From: Chloroflexota bacterium
GTDB lineage: Bacteria > Chloroflexota > Anaerolineae > Promineifilales > Promineifilaceae
DNA length: 5,739 nt
Reading direction: 5' to 3'
Assembly (NCBI GenBank): GCA_020353135.1
Contig: CP070688.1
Coordinates: 779,197-784,935, forward strand
Shown one piece after another: positions 1 to 5,539 of this stretch (position 1 is the first letter of the stretch; every line of letters starts with the position of its first letter). Made by a program: the position numbers and the translations under genes. The notes beneath the pieces were generated by a model. The model saw nothing but the letters and a program-made list of their open reading frames with translations, had not been told where the DNA came from and searched no databases.

Positions 1-2332
1 TCAAGATGTCGGCCTGTTCGCGGCCGAAGACCAGCGGCGGGCGGATCTTGAGCACGTTGCCGTGCTTTCCTTCACTGCCGATCAGAACGCCGTTCTGGCG
101 CATCAGGTCAAGGGCGCGTTTCGTTTCCACATTCGCTGGTTCCCGGGTCGCACGGTCGCGCACCAAGTCGACGCCGGCTAACAACCCTCGCCCCCGCACG
201 TCGCCGATCCAGGCCTGGCGCGGCATCAATTCGCGAATACCTTCGCGCAGGTATTCGCCGGTTTGTTTCGCGTTGCCAAGCAATCCCTCGTCCTCGATGA
301 CGTCCAGAACGGCCATACCGGCCGCGCAGGCCACCGGATTGCCGCCAAAGGTGCTGAATAAGCCCGTCTCCTCGGCAAAAGCGTCCAGGATCTCTGGCCT
401 AGTCACGATCACCCCCAGAGGATAGCCGTTGCCTATCGGCTTACCCATGGTGACGATATCGGGAACGAGGTCATGCGCCACATGGCCCCACATGTGCGTT
501 CCAAGTCGACCGAAGCCAGCCTGGACTTCGTCGGCGATCAATAGCCCGCCGGCGTCGCGAACTTTTGTGGTGACGGCCGCCAGATAACCGTCCGGCACGT
601 CAGGCAGACCATTGCTAACAAAAGCTGTGTCGATCATGAAGGCAGCGGGTTGGAAGCCAGCCCGGGCCAGGTCGGCGATAGCCCGGTCTGCGTCTTGGGC
701 GTAGCGTTCTGCCAGGTCGGGCTCCCCGTAACGATACCGGCCGCGATATGGATCGGGCGACATGAGCGTCTGGACATGGGGCGCAAGCCCCCGCTTCAGC
801 GTGCTCGGCGTCAGATCGGCGATGGCCTCGGTGATGCCATGGTAAGCGTCTTCCATCACCAGCGCTCCTCGCCGGCCGGTTGTAAACCGCGCCATACGCC
901 AGGCGATGTCGTTGGCCTCGCTGCCTGAGTTGACAAAGACGCAGACCGAGAGATTCCCAGCCAGATAACTCACCAGGCGCTCGGCGTAATTCAAAATGCT
1001 GCCATAGAGGTAGCGGGTGTTGGTGTTGAGGGCGGCCGTTTGGCGGGCGATGGCTTTGACGACGTGCGGATGGCAATGGCCGGCTACGGGGACATTGTTG
1101 TAAGCATCGAGAAAACGTTCGCCTTGGGCGTTATAGAGCCAGGGACCACGTCCGCGTTCGACGTGAAGCGGCTGGCTGTAGAAGTGGCTTAATCTGGCGC
1201 CCAGCACCTGGCGGCGGCGGGCTAGCAACTTGTCACTATCGTCTGGCTCATCATCAGCCTTGTCTATCGGGCAGAAGGGTGGGAAGAGACAGGTCTTTCG
1301 CAGGCTGGCCCGCACCTGCGCCCGTCCCCTGGTCAGCAAAGCCTCTATGGCTTCCCAGCACGGCGCCTCCGATTCGTGAATATAATCGGGTTGGCCGGGC
1401 CTCATCACCTTGCGCCAGGCGATGATCGTAGCGGTAGCTGCCAGCCGGGCCAGTACCAGGTCGAAGACGAGATCGATCTCCTCTTCTTCCAGTGGCAGGA
1501 TGCTGTCAAAACCGGCCACGACGGCGCACAAGGACTCGGTGAAGTCGTCGCTGGATACGCTATCGTGGGCCGCGATCGCCACTTCGACGACTGTTGGCCC
1601 GTAGACCATATCGCCGAAATCAATAATGCCCGTGATTTTGTCGGGCCGATCAGGATCGGCCAGCGTATTGTTGGAATCTATATCCGCATGAACGACCTGG
1701 TGGCGTTGTCTCTTGAGGCGAGGCAAGATGTCTGTAGCCATATGGTCTAGCACATCTTCAATGTTTTGGCGGGCGGCGGCATCGGCAATGTGGCCCGTGT
1801 GCGGCCGCAGTTCTGGGCAGCGCGTGATGTCCCAGGGATGTTCCTGGCGGGCGAAGGGGTGGAAGAAGCCCCGTAGAGCCAGGTCCATGCGGCCGGCGAT
1901 CTTGCCCACGTCGCGCCACAAAGCAGGCGTAAGGGCGACATTGTCCAGAGTAACGCCGGGCAGATAGGTTAGGACGCGGGCAATGTGCTGAGTTCCCCGG
2001 CCGTCGCCGGCCATGGCCGAAGCGGCCCCATCTCTGGCGCGGACAACGCGCGGGACCGGCAGTCGCGGATCCTGTTGCTCGATATGCCCCAGGGCCTGGA
2101 TTTGAAAATCGATGACGCCGGGATCTTCATCGGCGTTGGATAACTTCAGAACATATCCTTCGCCATTCCCCGTGCGTAAACGAAAGTTCTGATCGCGCTC
2201 ACTCTTGAGGGGCCTGAGGTCGCCGGCCAGGCCAAAAAGATCGTGCGCGATCCGTCTGGCCTCATCCTCCGAAAAGCGCGGTGGGTTGCGATCCAGGAAC
2301 TTAATGTCTCTGTTTTTGATTTGATTTGCCAA
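1..2332 (-). CDS. APH-type kinase fused to class III PLP-dependent aminotransferase/phospho-lyase (C-terminus cut by window edge)
   Basis: The frame stays open for 777 codons and leaves the window before a stop; perhaps a few tens of residues are missing. Residues ~20-300 form an APH/choline-kinase-like fold: a SERDQNF stretch, nucleotide-site K63 in YVLKLSN, catalytic HADIDSNN (H215, D217, N222) and metal-binding IIDFGD (D238). After an acidic linker, residues ~369-777 are a class III PLP enzyme: GHCHP, NTNTRYL, NSGSEAND (S471), YHG (Y497), IADEVQ (D601), Schiff-base K631 in TMGKPIGNG and STFGGNP (T661). All key residues are present. NTNTRYL and STFGGNP resemble the animal ethanolamine-phosphate and phosphohydroxylysine phospho-lyases more than ordinary transaminases. 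I infer ATP-dependent phosphorylation of an amino alcohol, then loss of phosphate and ammonia to give an aldehyde in the cytoplasm. The substrate is unknown, and a true transaminase remains possible. The start is TTG: an in-frame TAA directly precedes it, an AGGAGG lies 6 bases upstream, and no ATG occurs before roughly residue 100. The peptidase M23 domain found between these halves in some relatives is absent. Confidence 0.93.
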   Translation of the reverse strand, partial: MANQIKNRDIKFLDRNPPRFSEDEARRIAHDLFGLAGDLRPLKSERDQNFRLRTGNGEGYVLKLSNADEDPGVIDFQIQALGHIEQQDPRLPVPRVVRARDGAASAMAGDGRGTQHIARVLTYLPGVTLDNVALTPALWRDVGKIAGRMDLALRGFFHPFARQEHPWDITRCPELRPHTGHIADAAARQNIEDVLDHMATDILPRLKRQRHQVVHADIDSNNTLADPDRPDKITGIIDFGDMVYGPTVVEVAIAAHDSVSSDDFTESLCAVVAGFDSILPLEEEEIDLVFDLVLARLAATATIIAWRKVMRPGQPDYIHESEAPCWEAIEALLTRGRAQVRASLRKTCLFPPFCPIDKADDEPDDSDKLLARRRQVLGARLSHFYSQPLHVERGRGPWLYNAQGERFLDAYNNVPVAGHCHPHVVKAIARQTAALNTNTRYLYGSILNYAERLVSYLAGNLSVCVFVNSGSEANDIAWRMARFTTGRRGALVMEDAYHGITEAIADLTPSTLKRGLAPHVQTLMSPDPYRGRYRYGEPDLAERYAQDADRAIADLARAGFQPAAFMIDTAFVSNGLPDVPDGYLAAVTTKVRDAGGLLIADEVQAGFGRLGTHMWGHVAHDLVPDIVTMGKPIGNGYPLGVIVTRPEILDAFAEETGLFSTFGGNPVACAAGMAVLDVIEDEGLLGNAKQTGEYLREGIRELMPRQAWIGDVRGRGLLAGVDLVRDRATREPANVETKRALDLMRQNGVLIGSEGKHGNVLKIRPPLVFGREQADIL

Positions 2333-2417
2333 TTAGGCCCTCCTTGGTTCCAGGGTGAGGTGTGGCTTGCGGGTTATCTGTTGAGACCTACCAACATCCA
2401 CTGTCCGTTCCAATGAG
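2333..2417 (-). other. 85-base spacer between the SRPBCC gene and the kinase-lyase gene
   Basis: Beyond the Shine-Dalgarno site I see no stable hairpin followed by a T-run and no convincing promoter. Read-through from the SRPBCC gene into the kinase-lyase gene is therefore plausible, though the spacer is longer than in a tight operon and a weak internal promoter cannot be excluded. Confidence 0.4.
2339..2344 (-). promoter_or_regulatory. Ribosome binding site AGGAGG for the TTG start of the kinase-lyase gene
   Basis: A perfect AGGAGG reads leftward and is separated from the TTG codon at 2330-2332 by six bases (GCCTAA). The last three of those bases are an in-frame stop, so translation cannot begin upstream in this frame. 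The site therefore fixes the non-ATG start. Confidence 0.85.
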
Positions 2418-3029
2418 TTAGTAGATGTCGCTTTTTCTCGAAGTTTCGACTCTCTTCTTTATACCCTTCAGAATCTCCTTTTGGTGAACCCCGTCCACGA
2501 GTGCTAAGAACGGTCTGATTAGAACGAAACCGGTCTTTGGGTAGCCTTCCGATCGCCACCAGCTGATCAGTCGTGAACGGTCTTTGTCAATCTCGTCGAT
2601 TATGAACGCCCAACAAAAGGCGCCGTTGGGGGCGAATCTCGTCTTGTACAAGAATTGCGGGGCCACGTATTTGAAATGTGATGTCGCAAAGAGTAACAAA
2701 AGGCGGTCTGATTCAACTTCCACTACCTCATAATACGCAGATCCAGGCGGCCCGTCAGGAACAATATCTCCCTTCTTTATGCTCTGATACTCCTGCAAAA
2801 TCTCATTTGCGGCCGGCTTATACGTGCCGCGGGCGTCTTTCGGCACGACAGCAGGCCAGAAGTACTTCTGAGCAAATTTGTCCCACCATGTGTCGATATA
2901 CCAACCGCCCCGATGGTATCCAAATTGCTGAATCCATGGCCAGATATCTCCTGGAGCTGCTTCAATTTCGATATCGTAGCGGAGCTCCAGCATCGGCTCC
3001 TTAATCAACTCCTTGCCAGGAAAATCCAT
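2418..3029 (-). CDS. SRPBCC/START-like domain protein (polyketide cyclase-like fold)
   Basis: The product is 203 residues with no signal peptide or membrane segment, so it is probably cytoplasmic. The N-terminal part (residues ~18-50) reads EIEAAPGDIWPWIQQFG followed by a GGWYIDTWWD stretch, the usual opening of SRPBCC proteins: a first strand, a Pro-anchored helix with a WPW core, then an aromatic segment. A KKGDIVPDGP turn (~85-94), a buried LLLLFATS strand (~110-117), a RSRLISWWRS strand (~151-160) and a long C-terminal helix ending LKGIKKRVE (~187-195) complete the alpha/beta grip pattern. The fold holds a hydrophobic ligand in many families; which ligand, or whether there is catalysis, cannot be read here. 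The ATG has AGGAG six bases upstream. The hand-counted 60-base line 2641-2700 has 25 G/C, clearly lower than lines of the neighbouring kinase-lyase gene. It lies upstream of and co-directional with that gene. Confidence 0.85.
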   Translation of the reverse strand: MDFPGKELIKEPMLELRYDIEIEAAPGDIWPWIQQFGYHRGGWYIDTWWDKFAQKYFWPAVVPKDARGTYKPAANEILQEYQSIKKGDIVPDGPPGSAYYEVVEVESDRLLLLFATSHFKYVAPQFLYKTRFAPNGAFCWAFIIDEIDKDRSRLISWWRSEGYPKTGFVLIRPFLALVDGVHQKEILKGIKKRVETSRKSDIY

Positions 3030-3035
3030 GGTTAA

Positions 3036-3040
3036 CTCCT
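3036..3040 (-). promoter_or_regulatory. Ribosome binding site AGGAG for the SRPBCC gene
   Basis: AGGAG ends six bases before the ATG at 3027-3029, a near-ideal distance, which supports that start codon. Confidence 0.75.
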
Positions 3041-3088
3041 GTGCCTGATGCCAATTACTTCGCCACCACAGAGTATTGAAGTGTCAAA

Positions 3089-3110
3089 TGGCTTGCCTGC
3101 ACACAAGCCA
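3089..3110 (-). other. Small hairpin in the leader of the SRPBCC gene
   Basis: The arms TGGCTTG and CAAGCCA (7 bp, perfect) enclose an 8-base loop. The structure begins at about the transcript start expected from the adjacent candidate promoter, so it could form at the 5' end of the mRNA. It has no T-run and is not a terminator. It may be chance. Confidence 0.35.
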
Positions 3111-3115
3111 GTATG

Positions 3116-3143
3116 ATTATCGGAGATTTGAGTTGCCCGGCAA
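3116..3143 (-). promoter_or_regulatory. Candidate sigma-70-type promoter for the SRPBCC (and kinase-lyase) genes
   Basis: TTGCCG (3138-3143) as -35 and GATAAT (3116-3121) as -10 are separated by 16 bases. They match the consensus hexamers at 4/6 and 5/6 positions. Transcription would start near 3109, about 80 bases before the SRPBCC ATG. The -35 overlaps an 11-base inverted repeat, TTGCC-C-GGCAA (3133-3143), which could be an operator. This is a by-eye motif call only. Confidence 0.35.
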
Positions 3144-3192
3144 TCAAAAACCATGGCCAACGCTGCTGAGCTGCGCGCCTGTGACGATGGTT

Positions 3193-3206
3193 GAGGGTTA
3201 ACCCTC
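3193..3206. repeat. 14-bp perfect palindrome GAGGGTTAACCCTC
   Basis: The self-complementary sequence is centred between 3199 and 3200, and the stop codon of the decayed reading frame lies in its middle. Neither strand has a T-run after it, so it does not look like an intrinsic terminator. It could be a protein-binding site or chance. Confidence 0.4.
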
Positions 3207-3542
3207 CAGCTCCTCCGGATTCAGGTCCGTCAGGCCCGGCCGGGTAGCGCCTTCGTTAGATTCACCCGCTCCTGTCCCAACGGCCATGAGCGCTCCCCAA
3301 AATCCGTTTAGTTGACTGATCAGCCAATCAACTTTAATCTGAACGTGTTTCTGCCGCTCCTGCCTGGCAAGTTCTCGGTCGTAATCGGTCGCACCCCAGA
3401 AATCACGAGCGAATCAGAGTTCGCTTAGGCCGGGATCGTCTGCGCCTCATTCCACGCCCCACCCGCCAGGTACAGCCGGCCGGAGTCTATCAATATCGGC
3501 CCACCACCGGAAGAAGTAGTATGTTGTTGCTACCAGGTTCAC
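3198..3542 (-). pseudogene. Probable decayed gene: one reading frame broken by two TGA codons
   Basis: A single leftward frame runs from a GTG at 3540-3542 to a TAA at 3198-3200, interrupted by TGA at 3447-3449 and again at 3414-3416. The last 71 codons look protein-like: a charged amphipathic stretch (DYDRELARQERQKHVQIK, then VDWLISQLNGFWGALMA) and an acidic tail ending NPEELEG. That piece has no usual start codon before its internal Met. The first piece (31 codons) is aromatic and hydrophobic (TTYYFFRWWADIDRLRP). Restoring each TGA to CGA, a single C-to-T change, would give one continuous frame of about 114 residues. No Shine-Dalgarno site precedes the GTG. I do not recognise the family. 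It could also be a chance open frame in GC-rich DNA. Confidence 0.4.
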
Positions 3543-3607
3543 AAGCGCAGTTTAGCGCGGTTAAGAAGCTGCGTGAGTCCAGCAGAGAGAACTCCCTCGC
3601 ACCGGTT

Positions 3608-4606
3608 CTACTTTGAAAGATGCTGGAGCCAACCCTCCAGCAGTTTCCGGTACTCGGGCATATTTTCGAGATTGTGGGGAGCGCGGGGCAGGACCTCGAT
3701 CTGGTAGTCCTGGTTCCCGGCCGCATGCAGGGCAGCCTCGTACGCCTCAGCACCCTGGACTGGATCGACGATTTTGTCCCACTCGCCAAAGATGGCCAGC
3801 ACGGGGATGGTAGTGTGCTCGATGATGCCCATAGGGTCGATAAATAAGTCGAAATCTCGAGACACAGGTTTCCACCGATTCTCCTCAGTGATAACCATAT
3901 CGTAGCGCGACTGGACCTGAGGAATGCCCATCAGGACCTCCATGGCCTCGTGGTATTCGTCATACTCGGTGGCCTTATTCTGTTGCGACCAATACCGCTC
4001 GACAAGGGCGGCCTCTTCTTCCGTGCCGCCGTCGGAGAGCACTTCCTGAGAGACTATGTAGGCCGCCTGCTCGATCGAATCCTCCGCGCCGCCGCTGACC
4101 ACGATCATGAAGGCGACGTCGTCCCTGAGATCGAGCGCCAAGGGCATCACCCACCCAGCCTGGCTGATGCCCCACAGGCCGATCCGGCCGGGATCGATGT
4201 TCGGGTACTCGGCCAGGACCGCGATCCCGTCGGCCAGAATCTCGGCCCGTTGGGTTAGTGCATTGTTGATCTGGCCGGTTGATTCACCGCTGCCCGGTTT
4301 GTCCCAGGAGAATACGGCATAGCCATTCTGCAGGAAGATCCTTGTCGTGTGTCCAATCGAGGAACCCGTACGGCGGGTAGCGGGCCCATCGCCGTGAACT
4401 AGGATGACGGCCGGAAGGCGATCACCCTCGGCCGGCATGAGCAAATCGCCCACCACCTTGAACTTTCCAGAGCGAAAAGTGATTTCCTCTACCCTGACAT
4501 CCTGACCGGCGATGATCCGCCCTTCCTGCGGCTCGATGCTGACGTTCTCACCACAGGCACAGAGCAACAGCGCCAGCAGGGTGATCCCGAAGAGAATCCT
4601 TTTCAT
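3608..4606 (-). CDS. Lipoprotein alpha/beta hydrolase (serine esterase/peptidase-like)
   Basis: The product is 332 residues. Residues 1-18 are a lipoprotein signal: MKR, a hydrophobic stretch, then a lipobox (L15-C16-A17) before the likely lipidated C18, so the enzyme should sit on the outer face of the cytoplasmic membrane. The fold runs from ~43 to the end. The oxyanion region is HGDGP (71-75), strand and turn WDKPGSGESTG cover 101-111, the nucleophile elbow is LWGISQAGW with S148, the acid is D277 in FGEWDKIVD, and the base is H311 in APHN. The triad is complete. The position usually Gly after Ser-x (G-x-S-x-G) is Ala150, followed by Gly151. It resembles the broad COG1073-like hydrolases; the substrate is unknown. 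The second of two adjacent ATGs (4604-4606) sits better behind GAGG (seven bases) than the first (four). An upstream GTG at 4631-4633 would put extra residues before the signal peptide and is unlikely. Confidence 0.9.
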   Translation of the reverse strand: MKRILFGITLLALLLCACGENVSIEPQEGRIIAGQDVRVEEITFRSGKFKVVGDLLMPAEGDRLPAVILVHGDGPATRRTGSSIGHTTRIFLQNGYAVFSWDKPGSGESTGQINNALTQRAEILADGIAVLAEYPNIDPGRIGLWGISQAGWVMPLALDLRDDVAFMIVVSGGAEDSIEQAAYIVSQEVLSDGGTEEEAALVERYWSQQNKATEYDEYHEAMEVLMGIPQVQSRYDMVITEENRWKPVSRDFDLFIDPMGIIEHTTIPVLAIFGEWDKIVDPVQGAEAYEAALHAAGNQDYQIEVLPRAPHNLENMPEYRKLLEGWLQHLSK

Positions 4607-4657
4607 CATTACACCTCTGTAACTTGCTCTCACGCTCGAATCCCCTGCTTTCGATAC

Positions 4658-5362
4658 CTACTGATCTACCGTGCTGAAACGATCGACAGCCACGTCTAAC
4701 TCGGCCGCATCAAGGCCGGTCAAGTCGGCCGAACTGTGATTAAGGACATCGCCTGTCACCTGCGAAGCGGAACCGCTAAGCGTGATCTCGCTATGATTGT
4801 CGACCTCGACCTGAATTTTGTTAGCGTCAACCATTCCATGGAGCTCGCTGAACTCTTCCACTTCAAACAACAGGCTATTGTCTGCTTCGATATCCCTGAG
4901 AAGCAGTTCTGAGTGGTTGCTGATGCAGGCGCGCGTCAACGCTGGAAGCGTTACTTCAACCCGTTGCAAGGTGTTCTCCATGTTGTAAGTGTAGTTCTTC
5001 AAGCCAATACGAAGCGTTTTGCCCTGACCGACGATGTCAATGTATGGCATAATCGCCTCATCCGCTTCGACCATCACACGGTAGGTCTCGCCTTGGCCGA
5101 TTTCTACGTCGAAGAAGTCACTGGCATCAATTTCCGTAAATCCAGTGATTGGATACTCACTCTCTACAAGCACACCAGTACCTTTTATGGCAATTGCATT
5201 TTCAGAAGATGGCCCGATGTTTCCTTGTGGACCCAGGTCGCCCTGTAGTCCAACATCTCCCTGGGGACCAATGGGGCCCTTTGGCCCAGGCGAAAACTCC
5301 TCCTGCGAACAACTGATCAGGGATATCCCGATCAGGAACAGAATCAACAATTTGCCTTTCAT
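4658..5362 (-). CDS. Lipoprotein with collagen-like stalk and DUF2807/GIN-type beta-repeat domain
   Basis: The product is 234 residues. It starts with a clear lipoprotein signal: K2, K4, a hydrophobic core and the lipobox L15-I16-S17 before C18. Residues 26-52 hold nine uninterrupted Gly-X-Y triplets rich in GPQGD- and GPKGP-like units, a short collagen-like stalk. From ~72 comes a DUF2807-like domain: an ITGFTEIDASDFFDVEIGQG opening, a LRIGL strand near 117-121, RVEVTLP near 134-140, then about 20-residue rungs marked by NHSE (149), EFSE (170), NHSE (189), NHSS (208) and RFST (228). The family forms a right-handed beta-helix of unknown function on cell surfaces. The protein stops right after the fifth rung marker, so the C-terminus looks short for the family. 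The ATG has GGAGGT five bases upstream. The stop lies about 50 bases before the hydrolase start, which suggests co-transcription. Confidence 0.88.
   Translation of the reverse strand: MKGKLLILFLIGISLISCSQEEFSPGPKGPIGPQGDVGLQGDLGPQGNIGPSSENAIAIKGTGVLVESEYPITGFTEIDASDFFDVEIGQGETYRVMVEADEAIMPYIDIVGQGKTLRIGLKNYTYNMENTLQRVEVTLPALTRACISNHSELLLRDIEADNSLLFEVEEFSELHGMVDANKIQVEVDNHSEITLSGSASQVTGDVLNHSSADLTGLDAAELDVAVDRFSTVDQ
5207..5287 (-). repeat. Collagen-like Gly-X-Y coding repeat (nine triplets)
   Basis: This stretch encodes residues 26-52 of the lipoprotein, with Gly at every third position (26, 29, 32, 35, 38, 41, 44, 47, 50). The triplets are similar but not identical, so the DNA has a 9-base periodic flavour without being a perfect tandem repeat. 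Such stalks can trimerise, and bacterial versions commonly vary in length between strains. Confidence 0.85.
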
Positions 5363-5367
5363 GATAT

Positions 5368-5373
5368 ACCTCC
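5368..5373 (-). promoter_or_regulatory. Ribosome binding site GGAGGT for the collagen/GIN lipoprotein
   Basis: GGAGGT lies five bases before the ATG at 5360-5362, a strong match at good spacing that confirms the start. It lies just after the stop of the small ORF at 5385, consistent with sequential translation on one mRNA. Confidence 0.8.
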
Positions 5374-5384
5374 ATCAAACTCGT

Positions 5385-5510
5385 TCAATCTTCAAGCCAC
5401 AGAAGCATCTGTACTGACCCGTTCAGCTCATGCGAGAGATTACATTTGATCAACGCCATATCGACGCCGGCAACATTTGCTTTCTCCATCTTCAGATTCA
5501 TTTCTTTCAT
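5385..5510 (-). CDS. Small ORF of 41 residues, unknown function
   Basis: The predicted peptide begins MKEMNLKMEKANVAGVDMAL, continues through an IKCNLSHELNGS segment and ends QMLLWLED before TGA. It has one Cys and one His, no signal peptide and no membrane segment. I do not recognise it. Support is contextual: it lies between two co-directional genes with gaps of 29 bases (upstream) and 22 bases (downstream), and it has an AGGAG at 5513-5517. That site is only two bases from the first ATG and 11 bases from the in-frame Met4 at 5499-5501, so either start is imperfect and the true start is uncertain. It may be a genuine small protein, a remnant, or chance. Confidence 0.45.
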   Translation of the reverse strand: MKEMNLKMEKANVAGVDMALIKCNLSHELNGSVQMLLWLED

Positions 5511-5539
5511 CGCTCCTGTGGATCCTGACGCCTATTCCA

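Larger units (their letters stand above)
3030..3607. other. Region without an intact gene between the hydrolase and SRPBCC genes
   Basis: This stretch of about 580 bases holds the probable decayed frame (3198-3542), the 14-bp palindrome, and the candidate promoter and hairpin. I found no tRNA-like cloverleaf, no terminal inverted repeats, and no intrinsic terminator after the hydrolase stop at 3608. Its plus-strand frames are short and carry no recognisable motif. Confidence 0.6.

Noticed and set aside
6..425. Plus-strand open frame of 139 codons
   Set aside because: It lies antisense to the well-supported PLP domain, its translation is Arg/Ser/Pro-rich with no motif, and it is typical of the shadow frame of a GC-rich gene.
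615..1076. Minus-strand frame of 153 codons in another phase
   Set aside because: It is His/Arg/Pro-rich low-complexity translation overlapping the PLP-binding motifs of the real frame.
1376..1750. Plus-strand open frame of 124 codons
   Set aside because: It is antisense to the kinase catalytic region (HADIDSNN and IIDFGD), which is clearly the coding frame.
3032..3154. 40-residue ORF whose stop overlaps the SRPBCC ribosome binding site, as a leader peptide
   Set aside because: It has no Shine-Dalgarno site and no recognisable content, and its ATG would lie upstream of the transcript start predicted from the candidate promoter.
3193..3206. Palindrome as an intrinsic terminator
   Set aside because: There is no loop and no T-run on either strand after the symmetry element.
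3414..3449. In-frame TGA codons read as selenocysteine or as a reassigned codon
   Set aside because: The recognised genes contain no internal TGA and use TGG for Trp. I see no selenocysteine-type motif context, so nonsense mutations are simpler.
3490..3789. Minus-strand frame of 99 codons
   Set aside because: It overlaps the conserved C-terminal end of the hydrolase (Asp277 to stop) in a different phase and has an Arg/Ser-rich shadow composition.
3950..4258. Plus-strand frame of 102 codons
   Set aside because: It is antisense to the hydrolase nucleophile region and has no independent start signal or motif.
4607..4633. GTG at 4633 as the hydrolase start
   Set aside because: It would add residues ahead of a standard lipoprotein signal and lacks a good Shine-Dalgarno site. 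The paired ATGs behind GAGG fit better.
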